Assembly: GCF_002936985.1 (NCBI RefSeq)
Contig: NZ_MPZN01000039.1
Span: forward strand, 1-32,351
From: Microterricola pindariensis
GTDB taxonomy: Bacteria; Actinomycetota; Actinomycetes; Actinomycetales; Microbacteriaceae
Direction of reading: 5' to 3'
DNA: 32,351 bases
Below are positions 8,213 to 16,572 of the stretch, piece by piece. Made by a program: the position numbers and the translations under genes. Within the stretch, counting starts at the first letter, position 1. Each line of letters opens with the position of its first letter. The notes below the pieces were generated by a model. The model searched no databases. It saw only the letters and a program-made list of their open reading frames with translations, and was not told the origin of the DNA.

Positions 8213-8218
8213 TAGACT
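8213..8218 (+). promoter_or_regulatory. Candidate -10 box TAGACT
   Basis: TAGACT is a common actinobacterial -10 sequence. It lies 35 bases before the GTG start at 8253; a weak TTGCGC stands 15 bases upstream as a possible -35. Confidence 0.4.
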
Positions 8219-8252
8219 GGAGCAGTTCCCCAGCCATGAAAGAGGTCGCAGC

Positions 8253-8903
8253 GTGACTCAGACCCGGGTTGCCGCAGCGCACACCTCGACCGAGTGGATT
8301 GTGCCGCTCAGTCGGGCGATCCTGCTCGCCATTCCAGCCATCGCCATCACCTTCTCCGAGGACCACGGCCCGCGCTTCGGCCTCATCGTGTTCGGCATCT
8401 GGGCCGTGGCCGCCGGGCTCATCCTCGGCGCGCTCAGCCTGCGCCTGCTCACCGACCCGCTCAGCCGCCGCCTGTTCGCCACGAACGGCGTGCTCACCGT
8501 GGCCGCCGGCCTGGTCGCGCTCGGCCTGCTCGGCAGCCTCGACGCGCAGGGCGGGCTCGGATCGTTCCTGTTCATCGTCACCGTCTGGGCCGCCTGCACC
8601 GGCGTGCTCGAGTTCTACGCCGGCTGGCGCACCCGCACGACGCTGGCCGCCTCCCGCGACTGGCGCACGGCCGGCGGGCTCACCGTGATCCTCGCCCTCG
8701 TGCTGATGGTCCTGCCGCCGCACAGCGTCGTCTCCGTCGGCCTGCTCGGCGCCTACTTCGCGATCCTCACCGTGTTCCTCGGCATCGCCGCGTTCTCGCT
8801 GAAGTGGGACTCGGCTCCGAAGCGCGCGAGCGCGCAGCCTGCGGCATCCGCGCCCCCCGCATCTTCTCTCCCCACCCCCACTTCTGAATCGGATGTACCG
8901 TGA
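8253..8903 (+). CDS. DUF308/HdeD-like multi-pass membrane protein
   Basis: 216 residues with about six hydrophobic helices in pairs (for example SRAILLAIPAIAITF, FGIWAVAAGLILGAL, GVLTVAAGLVALGLL, SFLFIVTVWAACTGVLEFY, LTVILALVLMVL, GLLGAYFAILTVFLGIAAF) and a soluble Ala/Pro/Ser-rich tail. The repeating hairpin layout and the FLFIVTVWAACTGVLEFYAGW segment resemble the DUF308 (HdeD-type) family, whose function is mostly unknown. The start is GTG 8253, supported by AAAGAGG nine bases upstream. The stop overlaps the next gene by 4 bases, so they form an operon. Confidence 0.75.
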   Translation: MTQTRVAAAHTSTEWIVPLSRAILLAIPAIAITFSEDHGPRFGLIVFGIWAVAAGLILGALSLRLLTDPLSRRLFATNGVLTVAAGLVALGLLGSLDAQGGLGSFLFIVTVWAACTGVLEFYAGWRTRTTLAASRDWRTAGGLTVILALVLMVLPPHSVVSVGLLGAYFAILTVFLGIAAFSLKWDSAPKRASAQPAASAPPASSLPTPTSESDVP

Positions 8904-9196
8904 GCACGCAGCCAGACCCCAAGAAGCGCCCAGAGCCCCTCGGTGCCCAGTTCCAGCCCAGCCGGCGCGACCGGCTGCGACCGGTCGAGCTGGTCGGCGG
9001 CTCCGGCATCGGCGCGGTCTTCGTCGGCCTCATCGTGCTGATGACCACGCAGCAGCTCGTGCTGACGCTGGTCTCCACCGGCATCACCTTCATCGTCATC
9101 CTGATGGTGCTCGCGCTCTTCGCGATGGGCGCCAAGCAGGATGCAGAGGAGACGGCCGACCTCGAGCGGCAGAACAACCCGGACGGTGAGAAGTAG
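8900..9196 (+). CDS. Small two-helix membrane protein, function unknown
   Basis: 98 residues: a charged, proline-rich N-terminus (about 1-28), two adjacent hydrophobic helices (about 33-50 and 53-75) and an acidic, hydrophilic tail. I do not recognise a named family. It begins at GTG 8900 inside the stop of the DUF308-like gene (GTGA overlap), so it is translationally coupled to it and may be its partner. A strong hairpin follows the stop. Confidence 0.75.
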   Translation: MSTQPDPKKRPEPLGAQFQPSRRDRLRPVELVGGSGIGAVFVGLIVLMTTQQLVLTLVSTGITFIVILMVLALFAMGAKQDAEETADLERQNNPDGEK

Positions 9197-9221
9197 GCCC
9201 CAGAAGCAACGCAGCAACGCA

Positions 9222-9253
9222 GAACGCCCGGCAGCTCCAGCTGCCGGGCGTTC
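9222..9253. terminator. Strong hairpin terminator, native copy at the left island edge
   Basis: Arms 9222-9236 and 9239-9253 form a perfect 15-bp GC-rich stem with a 2-base loop; GCAACGC/GCGTTGC extend it beyond one mismatch. It probably served both the membrane-protein operon (plus) and purB (minus) before the island entered. A homologous hairpin lies at 24011-24042. Confidence 0.75.
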
Positions 9254-9281
9254 CGCGTTGCGAGGGGCGTGTTGCCAGGGC

Positions 9282-9337
9282 TCAGGCGCGGGGCAGGCGG
9301 TCCACCAGCTCGTTGGCGAGGCCGATGTAGCCGGCCG
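9282..9337 (-). pseudogene. purB: Displaced 3' tail of purB
   Basis: On the minus strand this stretch encodes YIGLANELVDRLPRA followed by TGA, matching the end of the intact purB at 24057-25445, which ends YIGLANELVDRLPRV and TAA. Upstream of 9337 all similarity to purB stops abruptly. It is too short to be a gene and is best read as the original host 3' end cut off by integration of the island. Confidence 0.85.
9287..9337. repeat. Left direct repeat of the island (putative att site)
   Basis: 51 bases identical to 24062-24112, in the same orientation, lying within the purB 3' coding end. Outside the identical core, similarity continues with mismatches to the left through the hairpin at 9222-9253 but ends at once on the island side (9338). 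Confidence 0.8.
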
Positions 9338-9384
9338 CCAACACGCCTCTTCGGGGGCGACAGTTCCTGACACAAATGCGCACG

Positions 9385-10638
9385 CTAGCTTTGTGACCGT
9401 GTGAGCGTTAGATGCCGGCCCAGAGTCGCGCAAGCCACGGCCGTTATGGCCAAGCCGGTGCCGCAGCCGACGAGCGCCCACCTGATGCCAACTGTGTCGA
9501 TCAAGACTCCGGTCAGCAACGAGCCAATTGGGAACCCCGAGGTGTAGGCGACATGCCTGAGTGCAACGATGCGCCCACGCACTTCGTCGGAAATCGAGTG
9601 GTGAAGCGTTGAATTTGTGCCGACGATCACCACGACGAATGCCGCTCCAATGAGGAGAAGGGCCGCCAAGCTTGAGATCAGGGTTGACGCCAAGCCAACT
9701 ATCCCCACGCCGAACGCCAAGACGACGAGGCCACCCGTGATCGCGCCCCGGTAACCCCTCCGGCGGCCAAGCCTGGCGACGAACGGCGCCATGAGCACCG
9801 CCCCAATGCCCAGCGCGGCGTTCAGGCCGCCCACCACGTCGGCCCCAGCTTCGAGATTGATGTCGGCGAGCACGACCGTCAACGAGAAGATCGGGTTCAC
9901 GAAGATCCCGATGGACATCGAGATGCCCAGAATCAAGAGAATGCGGGGGCGTTCGAGTGTGTACCGGGCAGCGCTGGCGAGCTCGGCGATGGCGCTGCGT
10001 CGCGGGGTGGGGAACTCCTGAACTCGTTGTGGACGCACCACCAACAGAATGAGCAGTGTCAGGACGAACGAGACTGCATTGACGGCGAAGGCGTTCTCCG
10101 GGCCGCCACCAGCGATCAGAATGCCGGCAACGAGAGGGCCGACAGCACGCGCGACGTTGAGCTGGAGTGCCTGCAGGGTCACGGCGGAGTCCAGCTCGGA
10201 CCGCGAGACCAGATCGTTGACGAACGACTGCCAGGCGGGCAGGTTCAGGCCGTTCACTGCCCCGCCGAGTGCAACCGGAACGAGTAACAGTGTGGGATCG
10301 CGCACACCTGCCAGCCACATCGCGAGCAGCCCGAGCGCTGCGACAGCTCCGGCAGCTTGAGTCATGAGCAAGACCTTGCGGCGCGGATAGCGATCGGCGA
10401 GCACCCCACCGTAAGGGGCGAGGATCACACCAGGCACAAAAGTCGCCACGGCGACAATACCGAGCCAGACCCCGCTTCCAGTGAAGTCGAAGATGACGAA
10501 AGGTATGGCGATGGCGCTGACCCAAGAGCCCGTGTTTGTAATGATTGCTCCGACCCAGAACAGCAGGTAGGAGCGATTCCCGAAGGCCGCGAATGGTCCA
10601 CTCCGTGGTGGTGGTGCGGCGAGGGTCTCCGCGTTCAC
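9385..10638 (-). CDS. MFS transporter (probable exporter)
   Basis: 417 residues with about 12 hydrophobic helices and the MFS loop signature GVLADRYPRRKVLL between helices 2 and 3, plus a related RLGRRRGYRGAITGG loop after helix 8. The layout resembles the DHA3/EntS-like exporters (FWVGAIITNTGSWVSAIAIPF, NLPAWQSFVNDLV, NVARAVGPLVAG). It could export a toxic intermediate or surplus pathway product, or take up substrate; family membership favours export. The start GTG 10638 overlaps the stop of the aldehyde dehydrogenase in GTGA, so the two are coupled in one minus-strand operon. It is the first gene inside the left island edge. Confidence 0.88.
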   Translation of the reverse strand: MNAETLAAPPPRSGPFAAFGNRSYLLFWVGAIITNTGSWVSAIAIPFVIFDFTGSGVWLGIVAVATFVPGVILAPYGGVLADRYPRRKVLLMTQAAGAVAALGLLAMWLAGVRDPTLLLVPVALGGAVNGLNLPAWQSFVNDLVSRSELDSAVTLQALQLNVARAVGPLVAGILIAGGGPENAFAVNAVSFVLTLLILLVVRPQRVQEFPTPRRSAIAELASAARYTLERPRILLILGISMSIGIFVNPIFSLTVVLADINLEAGADVVGGLNAALGIGAVLMAPFVARLGRRRGYRGAITGGLVVLAFGVGIVGLASTLISSLAALLLIGAAFVVVIVGTNSTLHHSISDEVRGRIVALRHVAYTSGFPIGSLLTGVLIDTVGIRWALVGCGTGLAITAVACATLGRHLTLTRSQS

Positions 10639-12077
10639 GCCCTGCTCAAGGTGATGAGACGCTCTTCGCTCATGTCTCTCACCGCGTACTTCGGCCCCTC
10701 GGCACCACCGAATCCGCTCGCCTTGATCCCGCTGAACGGCATGAGATCCACGCGTGAGCTTGAGGTCTCGTTGATGTGCACCGAGCCGAAGCGTAGCTGC
10801 TCTGCAGCGGTCAGTGCACTGTCAATGTCGCGTGTGAAAATTCCAGCGGCGAGACCGTATGGTGTGTCATTGGCGCCCGAGATGGCTTCGGCGAGTTCAT
10901 CGAACGGACGCAGCACGACGACGGGGCCAAAGATCTCCTTTGAGAACACCAGAGAGGAATCCGGGGCGTCGGCGATCACCGTTGGGGCAATCACATTTCC
11001 ATGCCGCGTTCCTCCGGAGAGGATTGCCGCACCGCTGTTCGCGGCTTTGTTGATCCACAGCTCGACCCGCTCGGCCTCGGGCGGCGAGACGAGGGGACCC
11101 ACGATTGTTGCTGCATTCCGGGGATCGCCCCAGGGCAGCGACGCCACTCTCTCGGTGATGCGCTGTGCAACTTCTGATTGAACGTCGCGGTGCACGTAGA
11201 GGCGCTGCACCGAGGTGCAGACCTGACCAGATTTCCGGAACGCGGCATTGGCGGCCAGGGTCGCTGCCCGGGCAAGGTCGGCGTCGGCGCAAATGATCGT
11301 GCTCGCGAGGCTGCCCATCTCAAGTTGAATGGGTCTCATTCCAACCGTTGCGTGTAACAGTTGTCCCACGCGTGTACTTCCGGTGAACGCGTAGAAGGCC
11401 GGGCGAGGATCCTCTGCGAGCCACTGGCCGACGGAGCCGCCACTGCCATAGAGGAGCGTGATGAGCCCGCTGGGCAGGCCCGCTTCTAGCAAGATGCCCA
11501 CCAGTGCCGCAGCAGATAAGGGGGTCTGCGTGGCGGGCTTCAACACGACTGCGTTGCCTGCTGCGATTGCGGGACCAACTTTGTGAACAACGGTATTGAG
11601 TGGCGAATTGAACGGCGTGATCGCGACGACGACACCGAGCGGGTGGCGCCGTGTGAATGCGATTCTCTCGTGGTTACCAGGTACGCCGGCCAGGGGCACC
11701 ATCTCGCCTCCGAGCCGGCGGGCCTCCTCCGCGCAGAGCTTGAAGGTGTCGATTGAGCGTTCGACTTCTTTTGTGGCGTCGGCAATTGCGAAACCGGTGT
11801 CAGCCATGACTGTGGCGATGAGGTGCGTTGCGTCGCGGCGGACGAGTTCGGCCGCCCTGTCGAGAATCTGTGCCCTTTCCGCCTGCTGGAGCGGCGTCTT
11901 CTGCCACGAGGCCAGCGCGTGACCGATCGCATCGGAGACCTGTGCTTTGCTCGCCGTCGCCACCGTCGCGATGGGCGAGTTGTCGTACTTGTCGGTCAAC
12001 GTTGTGGGGCTGAGGGTTCCCTCTTGCCACGCCCCGGCGATGAAGAGCTGGGCGGTGGCAGTGGCAGTGATGGACAT
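10635..12077 (-). CDS. NAD(P)+-dependent aldehyde dehydrogenase (non-acylating)
   Basis: 480-residue aldehyde dehydrogenase. The catalytic cysteine is in SGQVCTS (C287), the general base in QLEMGS (E253) and the oxyanion asparagine in TPFNSPLN (N157); FTGSTRVG is the nucleotide-binding turn. It looks most like lactaldehyde/succinate-semialdehyde-type enzymes, not the CoA-acylating MhpF, which lacks this fold signature. In this island it is the natural candidate to oxidise the aldehyde released by the HpcH/HpaI-type aldolase, or an aldehyde side chain of the substrate. The start is ATG 12077 with GAAAGGA 5 bases upstream. It is divergent from the ABC transporter operon and overlaps the MFS gene. 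Confidence 0.9.
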   Translation of the reverse strand: MSITATATAQLFIAGAWQEGTLSPTTLTDKYDNSPIATVATASKAQVSDAIGHALASWQKTPLQQAERAQILDRAAELVRRDATHLIATVMADTGFAIADATKEVERSIDTFKLCAEEARRLGGEMVPLAGVPGNHERIAFTRRHPLGVVVAITPFNSPLNTVVHKVGPAIAAGNAVVLKPATQTPLSAAALVGILLEAGLPSGLITLLYGSGGSVGQWLAEDPRPAFYAFTGSTRVGQLLHATVGMRPIQLEMGSLASTIICADADLARAATLAANAAFRKSGQVCTSVQRLYVHRDVQSEVAQRITERVASLPWGDPRNAATIVGPLVSPPEAERVELWINKAANSGAAILSGGTRHGNVIAPTVIADAPDSSLVFSKEIFGPVVVLRPFDELAEAISGANDTPYGLAAGIFTRDIDSALTAAEQLRFGSVHINETSSSRVDLMPFSGIKASGFGGAEGPKYAVRDMSEERLITLSRA

Positions 12078-12142
12078 CCGCGTCCTTTCGCAGGAATTGC
12101 TGGGCTTGGTGTGCGGCGCGAAACGGCATTCCAGACTCTGTG

Positions 12143-12171
12143 TTGCACGCGCCGCTCTGCTTGGCTACTAT
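12143..12171 (+). promoter_or_regulatory. Candidate promoter of the ABC transporter operon
   Basis: TTGCAC (12143-12148) and TACTAT (12166-12171) are separated by 17 bases. The predicted start of transcription, about 12178, lies just before the dyad at 12184-12201. On the opposite strand the same spot reads TATAGT, a possible -10 for the aldehyde dehydrogenase, so the two promoters may overlap back to back. Confidence 0.45.
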
Positions 12172-12183
12172 AGCCACACCATA

Positions 12184-12201
12184 CACCTGTATACACAGGT
12201 G
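12184..12201. promoter_or_regulatory. Candidate GntR operator (CACCTGT-ATAC-ACAGGTG)
   Basis: A perfect 7-bp inverted repeat with a 4-base spacer, containing the palindrome TGTATACA (12188-12195). FCD-type GntR regulators bind dyads of the GT-N(3)-AC kind. Its placement around the predicted transcription start fits repression. GTATACA recurs at 18947-18953 in the other divergent promoter region of the island. Confidence 0.5.
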
Positions 12202-12237
12202 CACGGATTGATACTCGCTCAACGATGAGAGGCCGAA

Positions 12238-13068
12238 ATGGCAACGCGACAGCCAGTCAGTACCGCATTGGCGGCAGAATACGGTGGCTTGGATGCCGCA
12301 CCGCGTCCACCCAAGATCTCGGTTGAGGCCGTAACAAAGCTCTATGGGCGCAAAGGTGAAGTCCGCGCTCTGGAGAACGTCGACCTGGAGATCAACGAAG
12401 GCGAGTTCGTCTGCCTCGTTGGGCCGTCGGGCTGCGGAAAGTCAACGCTTCTGCGCATGATCGCTGATCTGCATTACCCAACCTCCGGATCCGTCAAGAT
12501 CCAGGCATCCGGCCCCGGACTCACGACCGCAATGGTTTTTCAGAACTACAGCATCTTCCCGTGGAAGACGGTCGCAGAGAACATCGGGCTTCCGCTTGAG
12601 GTCAATGGCACACCCAAGGCTGAACGGGTGGATCGGGTTGCGGCGCTGATGGATCGGATGAACCTCTCAGACTTCGCCGACGCCCTCCCGTCCGCGCTGT
12701 CAGGCGGCATGGCCCAGCGCGTCTCGATCGCGCGAGCGCTCGCTGTGCAGCCGGAGATTCTGCTCATGGACGAACCATTCGCCGCTCTCGACGCCCAGAT
12801 GCGCCGCATCCTGCAAGACGAACTTCTCTCGATCTGGCAGGAGGACCAACGCACCGTTGTCTTCGTCACCCACAGCCTCGAGGAGGCGATCCTGCTCGGT
12901 GATCGTGTCGTCGTTATGTCTGCCCGCCCCGGCAAGATCATCGGTGATTACCGGATTCCGTTCGAGCGGCCCCGGCGCCCCGAGGTGCGCGGCACCAAAG
13001 AGTTCGCCGAGTTGGAGCAAGAGATCTGGTCGCAAATGCGCGGCGAAGTGGAAAGGGCCAACAAGTGA
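12238..13068 (+). CDS. ABC transporter ATP-binding protein (nitrate/sulfonate/taurine type)
   Basis: 276-residue ATPase with Walker [10 protein letters not shown] (62-70), Q-loop [14 protein letters not shown], signature LSGGMAQR (154-161), Walker B ILLMDEP (174-180), D-loop FAALDAQ and the switch histidine VTHS (H212). The FPWKTV segment after the Q-loop is typical of the SsuB/TauB/NrtD group, which energises import of small anionic organics. A start at ATG 12238 is supported by GAGAGG 6 bases upstream. It overlaps the permease gene by 4 bases. In this island the cargo is presumably the aromatic or alicyclic acid degraded by the neighbouring enzymes. Confidence 0.92.
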   Translation: MATRQPVSTALAAEYGGLDAAPRPPKISVEAVTKLYGRKGEVRALENVDLEINEGEFVCLVGPSGCGKSTLLRMIADLHYPTSGSVKIQASGPGLTTAMVFQNYSIFPWKTVAENIGLPLEVNGTPKAERVDRVAALMDRMNLSDFADALPSALSGGMAQRVSIARALAVQPEILLMDEPFAALDAQMRRILQDELLSIWQEDQRTVVFVTHSLEEAILLGDRVVVMSARPGKIIGDYRIPFERPRRPEVRGTKEFAELEQEIWSQMRGEVERANK

Positions 13069-13958
13069 CCTCGACCCTGCAACCCGCACGAACAAGCCCG
13101 CCGAGCAGAAAGAGCAGCGCTGTGAAGACAATCGCAATCGAGCCCCGCCCCATCGAGCTCGACCCAGATGGGTTCGCCCGCCGCCGCAAGCGCAACAACG
13201 TGATTCTCGGGCTCGGCACCCCTCTGATGCTGCTGTTGCTCTGGGAGGTCTCGGCACGGGTTGGAATCGTTGATGCGCGCTTCTTCCCGGCGCCCACGAC
13301 GATATTCGAGGAAGCGGGCAAGATGGTCGCCTCCGGGCTGCTCTTCTCGGATGTCTGGGCCACGCTACGCGCGCTGCTCATTGGATATGCTCTGGGGTTC
13401 ATTGCCGGTGTCGCAACGGGAACTCTTCTGGGGCTCTCCCGCGTTGCCCGCGCCGCGCTCGAGCCCATGCTCTCGGCTATTTACACAATCCCCAAGCTCG
13501 CAATCCTGCCGCTGCTCCTGTTGATCTTCGGGTTGGGTGAGCTGCCGAAGATTCTGCTGATCGCGTTGGGTGTCTTCTTCGTGATCTGGGTCACCGTGTT
13601 GGAGGCGATTGAAGACATCCAGCCCACCTACACCGAGGCTGCGCATATCTTCCACATCAACGGCATCCAGCGTTTTCGCCACATTCTGCTTCCTGCCATC
13701 CTGCCGATGCTCTTCACCGGCATTCGGATTGCGCTTGGCACGTCAGTGCTCATTGCCGTCGGTACAGAGTTCGTCAGCGGTGACGAAGGAATCGGATACC
13801 GAATCTGGCACAGCTGGTCGCTCTTCCAAGCCGACCAAATGTATGTCGGCATTGTCACCGTGGCCCTGCTCGGCTTTCTACTGACCGCCGTGGTCAAGTT
13901 CCTGGCTAGCAAGCTTGCGCCTTGGGCGCCGCGCGAGACCCGTCGCGCCGCGAGCTAG
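13065..13958 (+). CDS. ABC transporter permease (SsuC/TauC-like)
   Basis: 297 residues with about six hydrophobic helices. The EAA-type coupling motif region appears as YTEAAHIFHINGIQRFRHILLPAILPMLFTGIRIALG, split here by the usual G before the last helix pair. A hydrophilic leader of about 40 residues precedes the first helix (NVILGLGTPLMLLLLWEV). The start GTG 13065 overlaps the ATPase stop, so the two are translationally coupled. With the ATPase and the lipoprotein downstream it forms a complete importer. Confidence 0.92.
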   Translation: MTSTLQPARTSPPSRKSSAVKTIAIEPRPIELDPDGFARRRKRNNVILGLGTPLMLLLLWEVSARVGIVDARFFPAPTTIFEEAGKMVASGLLFSDVWATLRALLIGYALGFIAGVATGTLLGLSRVARAALEPMLSAIYTIPKLAILPLLLLIFGLGELPKILLIALGVFFVIWVTVLEAIEDIQPTYTEAAHIFHINGIQRFRHILLPAILPMLFTGIRIALGTSVLIAVGTEFVSGDEGIGYRIWHSWSLFQADQMYVGIVTVALLGFLLTAVVKFLASKLAPWAPRETRRAAS

Positions 13959-14066
13959 CTCACACAATTGTCGAATTGACGAAACCGCCAATCTGACGCC
14001 GCGCTCCGGTCTGGAGCCCATCCCTGTTACACCAGCGCAGGATCACAGAGAATAGAAGAGGAATCA
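13959..14066 (+). promoter_or_regulatory. Spacer between permease and binding-protein genes
   Basis: 108 bases holding a small dyad CAATT-N4-AATTG (13965-13978), a TTGACG hexamer (13976-13981) without a good -10, and a short GCTCC/GGAGC stem. It may set a higher expression of the binding protein than of the ATPase and permease, as is common in importers. Confidence 0.25.
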
Positions 14067-15110
14067 ATGAAGTTTCGTCTTAAAGCACTTCGCCCCATCG
14101 CCGCATTCGGCGCAGTGCTCGCACTCGCGGCATGTTCATCCACCGGAACCGTGGCCAACAGCGAACCTACTGCGGAAGCCCTCGCCGAGCCAACAACAGT
14201 CAAGGTCGTCGTCTCCTCGAAGATCGCCTATTTTGTGCCTTATCTTATGGAAGAGCACTGGGGTGAGTTCGCCAAGCAGAACATCAAACTCGAGGTGGAA
14301 TTCGCTCCCGCTCCCGACGCGCTCGTTCTCCTGGCCACGGGCAAGATCGACGCAATGGTGTCGGGTCCGAGTGCAAACGTGCTGAACGCGGTCGCGCAGG
14401 GGTCGGAAGTTCGCATGGTCGCTCCTGGTGCCATTGAGCCGGAAGATTCGGTGAATGGTTGGTACGTGAGCAAGGCTGCGCTCGATGGCAAGAAGTTCGA
14501 CGTGTCAATGCTCGAGGGGCAGACGCTGGCTTCGTCGTCCGGCGTGGCCGGACCGCCGCTGCTCACCTTGTCGCAGGCCTTGGAAGAAGAGGGCCTGACG
14601 CTCGCAGACGTCAACATCAGTTCCATGAAGCAGACGGACACAGTCATCGCACTCGAGAACGGTGCGGTCTTCGGCGGCACCGCATCGCAGCCGAACACGA
14701 CAGTCATCCTCGAGGCCGACTCGGGCGAGATGTTCGCACGCAGCGCCCCGCTCGACTACCCCTCTGTCAGCCTGATGTTCGGGCCGACACTGCTGAGCGA
14801 CAACACCGCAGTTGGTGAGGCCTTCGTCCTCGCTCTGCTGAACACTTACAAGAACCACATGCAGGGCGACTGGCTGCACGATGAGAAGAACATCGACCTG
14901 ATTGCCGAGGTGCTCGAGACGGAGAAGGACCTTCTGCTCACTGTGCCGTCCTCCCTCTACCCGACAACGCTGGCGTTCCCCACCGACTACATCGAGTCGT
15001 ACGAAGAGGTCTTCCGTCAAATGCCGGATGTGTTGTCCTACGACGAAGACACCACGGTAGCCGCTCGGGTAACGGAGAGTAGCTTCATGGACTTCGCTAA
15101 CGGAAAGTAA
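14067..15110 (+). CDS. ABC transporter substrate-binding lipoprotein (SsuA/NMT1-like)
   Basis: 347 residues starting with a lipoprotein signal: positive N-terminus, hydrophobic stretch and lipobox LALAAC with lipidated C23. The mature part follows the NitT/TauT binding-protein pattern: TVKVVVSSKIAYFVPYLMEEH (first strand, cut here), LLATGKIDAMVSGPSANVLNAVAQG, and GQTLASSSGVAGPPLLTLSQAL for the second lobe. It captures the substrate outside the membrane and delivers it to the permease. RBS AGAGGA precedes ATG 14067. An intrinsic terminator follows, so read-through to the MmgE/PrpD gene is probably partial. Confidence 0.9.
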   Translation: MKFRLKALRPIAAFGAVLALAACSSTGTVANSEPTAEALAEPTTVKVVVSSKIAYFVPYLMEEHWGEFAKQNIKLEVEFAPAPDALVLLATGKIDAMVSGPSANVLNAVAQGSEVRMVAPGAIEPEDSVNGWYVSKAALDGKKFDVSMLEGQTLASSSGVAGPPLLTLSQALEEEGLTLADVNISSMKQTDTVIALENGAVFGGTASQPNTTVILEADSGEMFARSAPLDYPSVSLMFGPTLLSDNTAVGEAFVLALLNTYKNHMQGDWLHDEKNIDLIAEVLETEKDLLLTVPSSLYPTTLAFPTDYIESYEEVFRQMPDVLSYDEDTTVAARVTESSFMDFANGK

Positions 15111-15138
15111 CGCGCTCTAACACGAGACAGTAATACGG

Positions 15139-15174
15139 CTGGGTGCGGCAACGAATGCCGCGCCCAGTCTTCTT
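15139..15174 (+). terminator. Intrinsic terminator after the binding-protein gene
   Basis: Stem arms 15139-15150 and 15156-15167 (12 pairs, one G-U), loop ACGAA, then TCTTCTT. This is the most canonical terminator of the window. It sits 18 bases before the MmgE/PrpD ribosome site, so it may attenuate rather than block. Confidence 0.65.
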
Positions 15175-15192
15175 GCATGGAGAAGGAATGTC

Positions 15193-16557
15193 ATGACCGA
15201 GTTGCCGTCGATTACTCAACCACTCGCCGACTGGTGTGGGACGCTCACACTTGACGACTTCACGCCGCAGGCGCAGGCGCGTGCCCTTGATTCTGTAGTG
15301 GACACAGTGGGCGTCGCCATTGCCGCCAGCGGAGAACCTGACTACCAGGCCGCCGAGGAGTTTGCGGTCGCCAGCCACGGCGCACCCGGAGACGCGCAGG
15401 TGTGGGGTCGAGGTCGGGGAGCAAACGCGAGTGAAGCAAGCTTGCTCAACGGTACTGCCGGCCACCTCATGGATTTCGACGATGTGCACTATCTCATTCA
15501 CGGTCATGCCAGCACGGTGCTGCTGCCGGCCCTGTTCGCGGCTGGCCAGGCTGCACAGGTCCAGCCGCGCCGAGTGATGCTTGGGTATATGGCCGGCCTG
15601 GGTGTGATGTCTGCAGTTGCCCGTGCCTACGGCCCGCGGCACTATTCCAGGGGTTGGCACTCGACGTCGACATGTGGTGCAGTAGGCGCCGCTGCCGGAG
15701 TGGCAACGATGCTTGGCCTCTCGGTCAGCGAAATTGCGCATTCCATGAGCGCGGGAGTGTCGATGTCGTTTGGTGTGCGCGCGAACTTCGGCACAATCCT
15801 GAAGCCGCTGCACGCTGGCCTAGCCGCACGAGCGGGGGTCGAAGCGGTGCTGCTCACGCGTGCCGGCGGCCTTGCTGCTCCCAACGCCCTCGAGCGTGAT
15901 CTGGGCGGCGTTCGGGTTTTTGGCGATGGATCCTGGCCAGGCGAGTATGCGGATCCGGTCGCCACCATCTTGGAGACCGCGGCCGCGGGTACCGATGAAC
16001 TTGGAGTGAAGCTCTATCCTTGTTGCCGTGGCGGGCACTACGCCATAGATGCCACCCTCGACGTACGCGAGGTGCTACCGAGCGGAGTCGACGTTGACTC
16101 AGTCACGGTGCGTGTGCCGCTCGGCGCTCGAACCGCTTTGATCCACGACGACCCCGAGACGGGTCTCCAGGCGAAATTCAGCCTGCCCTATGCGGTCGCG
16201 ACGAGCCTGGTGCGTGGCATTCCAAGCCCCGACCACTTCAGCGATGAGGCCATTCACGATGACAAGGTGCAGCGAGTGATGCGCGCTATCACCGTTATCG
16301 AGGATGAGAGTAGCGGTGATCTCTCGGCGGGCATGGAAGGCCGGTATGCAGAGATAGAGGTTGTGTGTGCCGGCCGCCGCTATTCCGCGCGCTGCGATGA
16401 CGCGCGCGGATCGTGGAGCCGCCCGCTCACTCAAGCCGAGGTCGACGGCAAGTTTTTGCGCATGGCAAGCCGGAGCCACGGCGTCGACGGGCCGGCGCTG
16501 CTCCGGCGTTTGCGTGCCCTGCAGGATGCCGAGAGCTTGGTCGGCCTCTTCGGGTGA
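15193..16557 (+). CDS. MmgE/PrpD family protein
   Basis: 454 residues of the MmgE/PrpD family, which includes 2-methylcitrate dehydratase, cis-aconitate decarboxylase and related lyases or epimerases of polycarboxylic acids. Family marks: ALDSVVDTVGVAIAASGEPD near the N-terminus, EASLLNGTAGHLMDFDDVH (the conserved D-D region with its histidine), GYMAGLGVMSAVARAYGPRHYSRGWHSTSTCG, split across the core, GTILKPLHAGLAARAGVEA and YPCCRGGHYAIDA. GGAGAAGGAA precedes ATG 15193. It follows the importer genes on the same strand and converges on the GntR gene. No 2-methylcitrate cycle genes are nearby, so the substrate is probably the imported compound or a pathway intermediate; that is inference. Confidence 0.88.
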   Translation: MTELPSITQPLADWCGTLTLDDFTPQAQARALDSVVDTVGVAIAASGEPDYQAAEEFAVASHGAPGDAQVWGRGRGANASEASLLNGTAGHLMDFDDVHYLIHGHASTVLLPALFAAGQAAQVQPRRVMLGYMAGLGVMSAVARAYGPRHYSRGWHSTSTCGAVGAAAGVATMLGLSVSEIAHSMSAGVSMSFGVRANFGTILKPLHAGLAARAGVEAVLLTRAGGLAAPNALERDLGGVRVFGDGSWPGEYADPVATILETAAAGTDELGVKLYPCCRGGHYAIDATLDVREVLPSGVDVDSVTVRVPLGARTALIHDDPETGLQAKFSLPYAVATSLVRGIPSPDHFSDEAIHDDKVQRVMRAITVIEDESSGDLSAGMEGRYAEIEVVCAGRRYSARCDDARGSWSRPLTQAEVDGKFLRMASRSHGVDGPALLRRLRALQDAESLVGLFG

Positions 16558-16572
16558 CCGGGCGTCGCCCGC

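Noticed and set aside
6999-8903. 634-codon plus frame seeming to fuse pntB-region sequence with a membrane protein
   Set aside because: Only the part from GTG 8253 is coding; the upstream part is an out-of-frame shadow of pntB with Arg-rich low complexity.
9338-9384. Possible integrase remnant at the left island edge
   Set aside because: The 47 bases between the direct repeat and the MFS stop show no recognisable coding signal.
8753-10525. 590-codon minus frame across the left island edge
   Set aside because: It crosses the terminator hairpin, the purB tail in the wrong frame, and the MFS gene out of frame, so it is a chance opening.
10600-12250. Assignment of the aldehyde dehydrogenase as MhpF
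   Set aside because: The protein has the standard non-acylating ALDH Cys/Glu/Asn set over 480 residues; MhpF is a shorter, CoA-acylating enzyme of a different family.
12238-15110. A taurine or nitrate transporter assignment
   Set aside because: The family is right, but no sulfonate- or nitrate-using gene is nearby, while the neighbours degrade an organic acid; the substrate should be left open.
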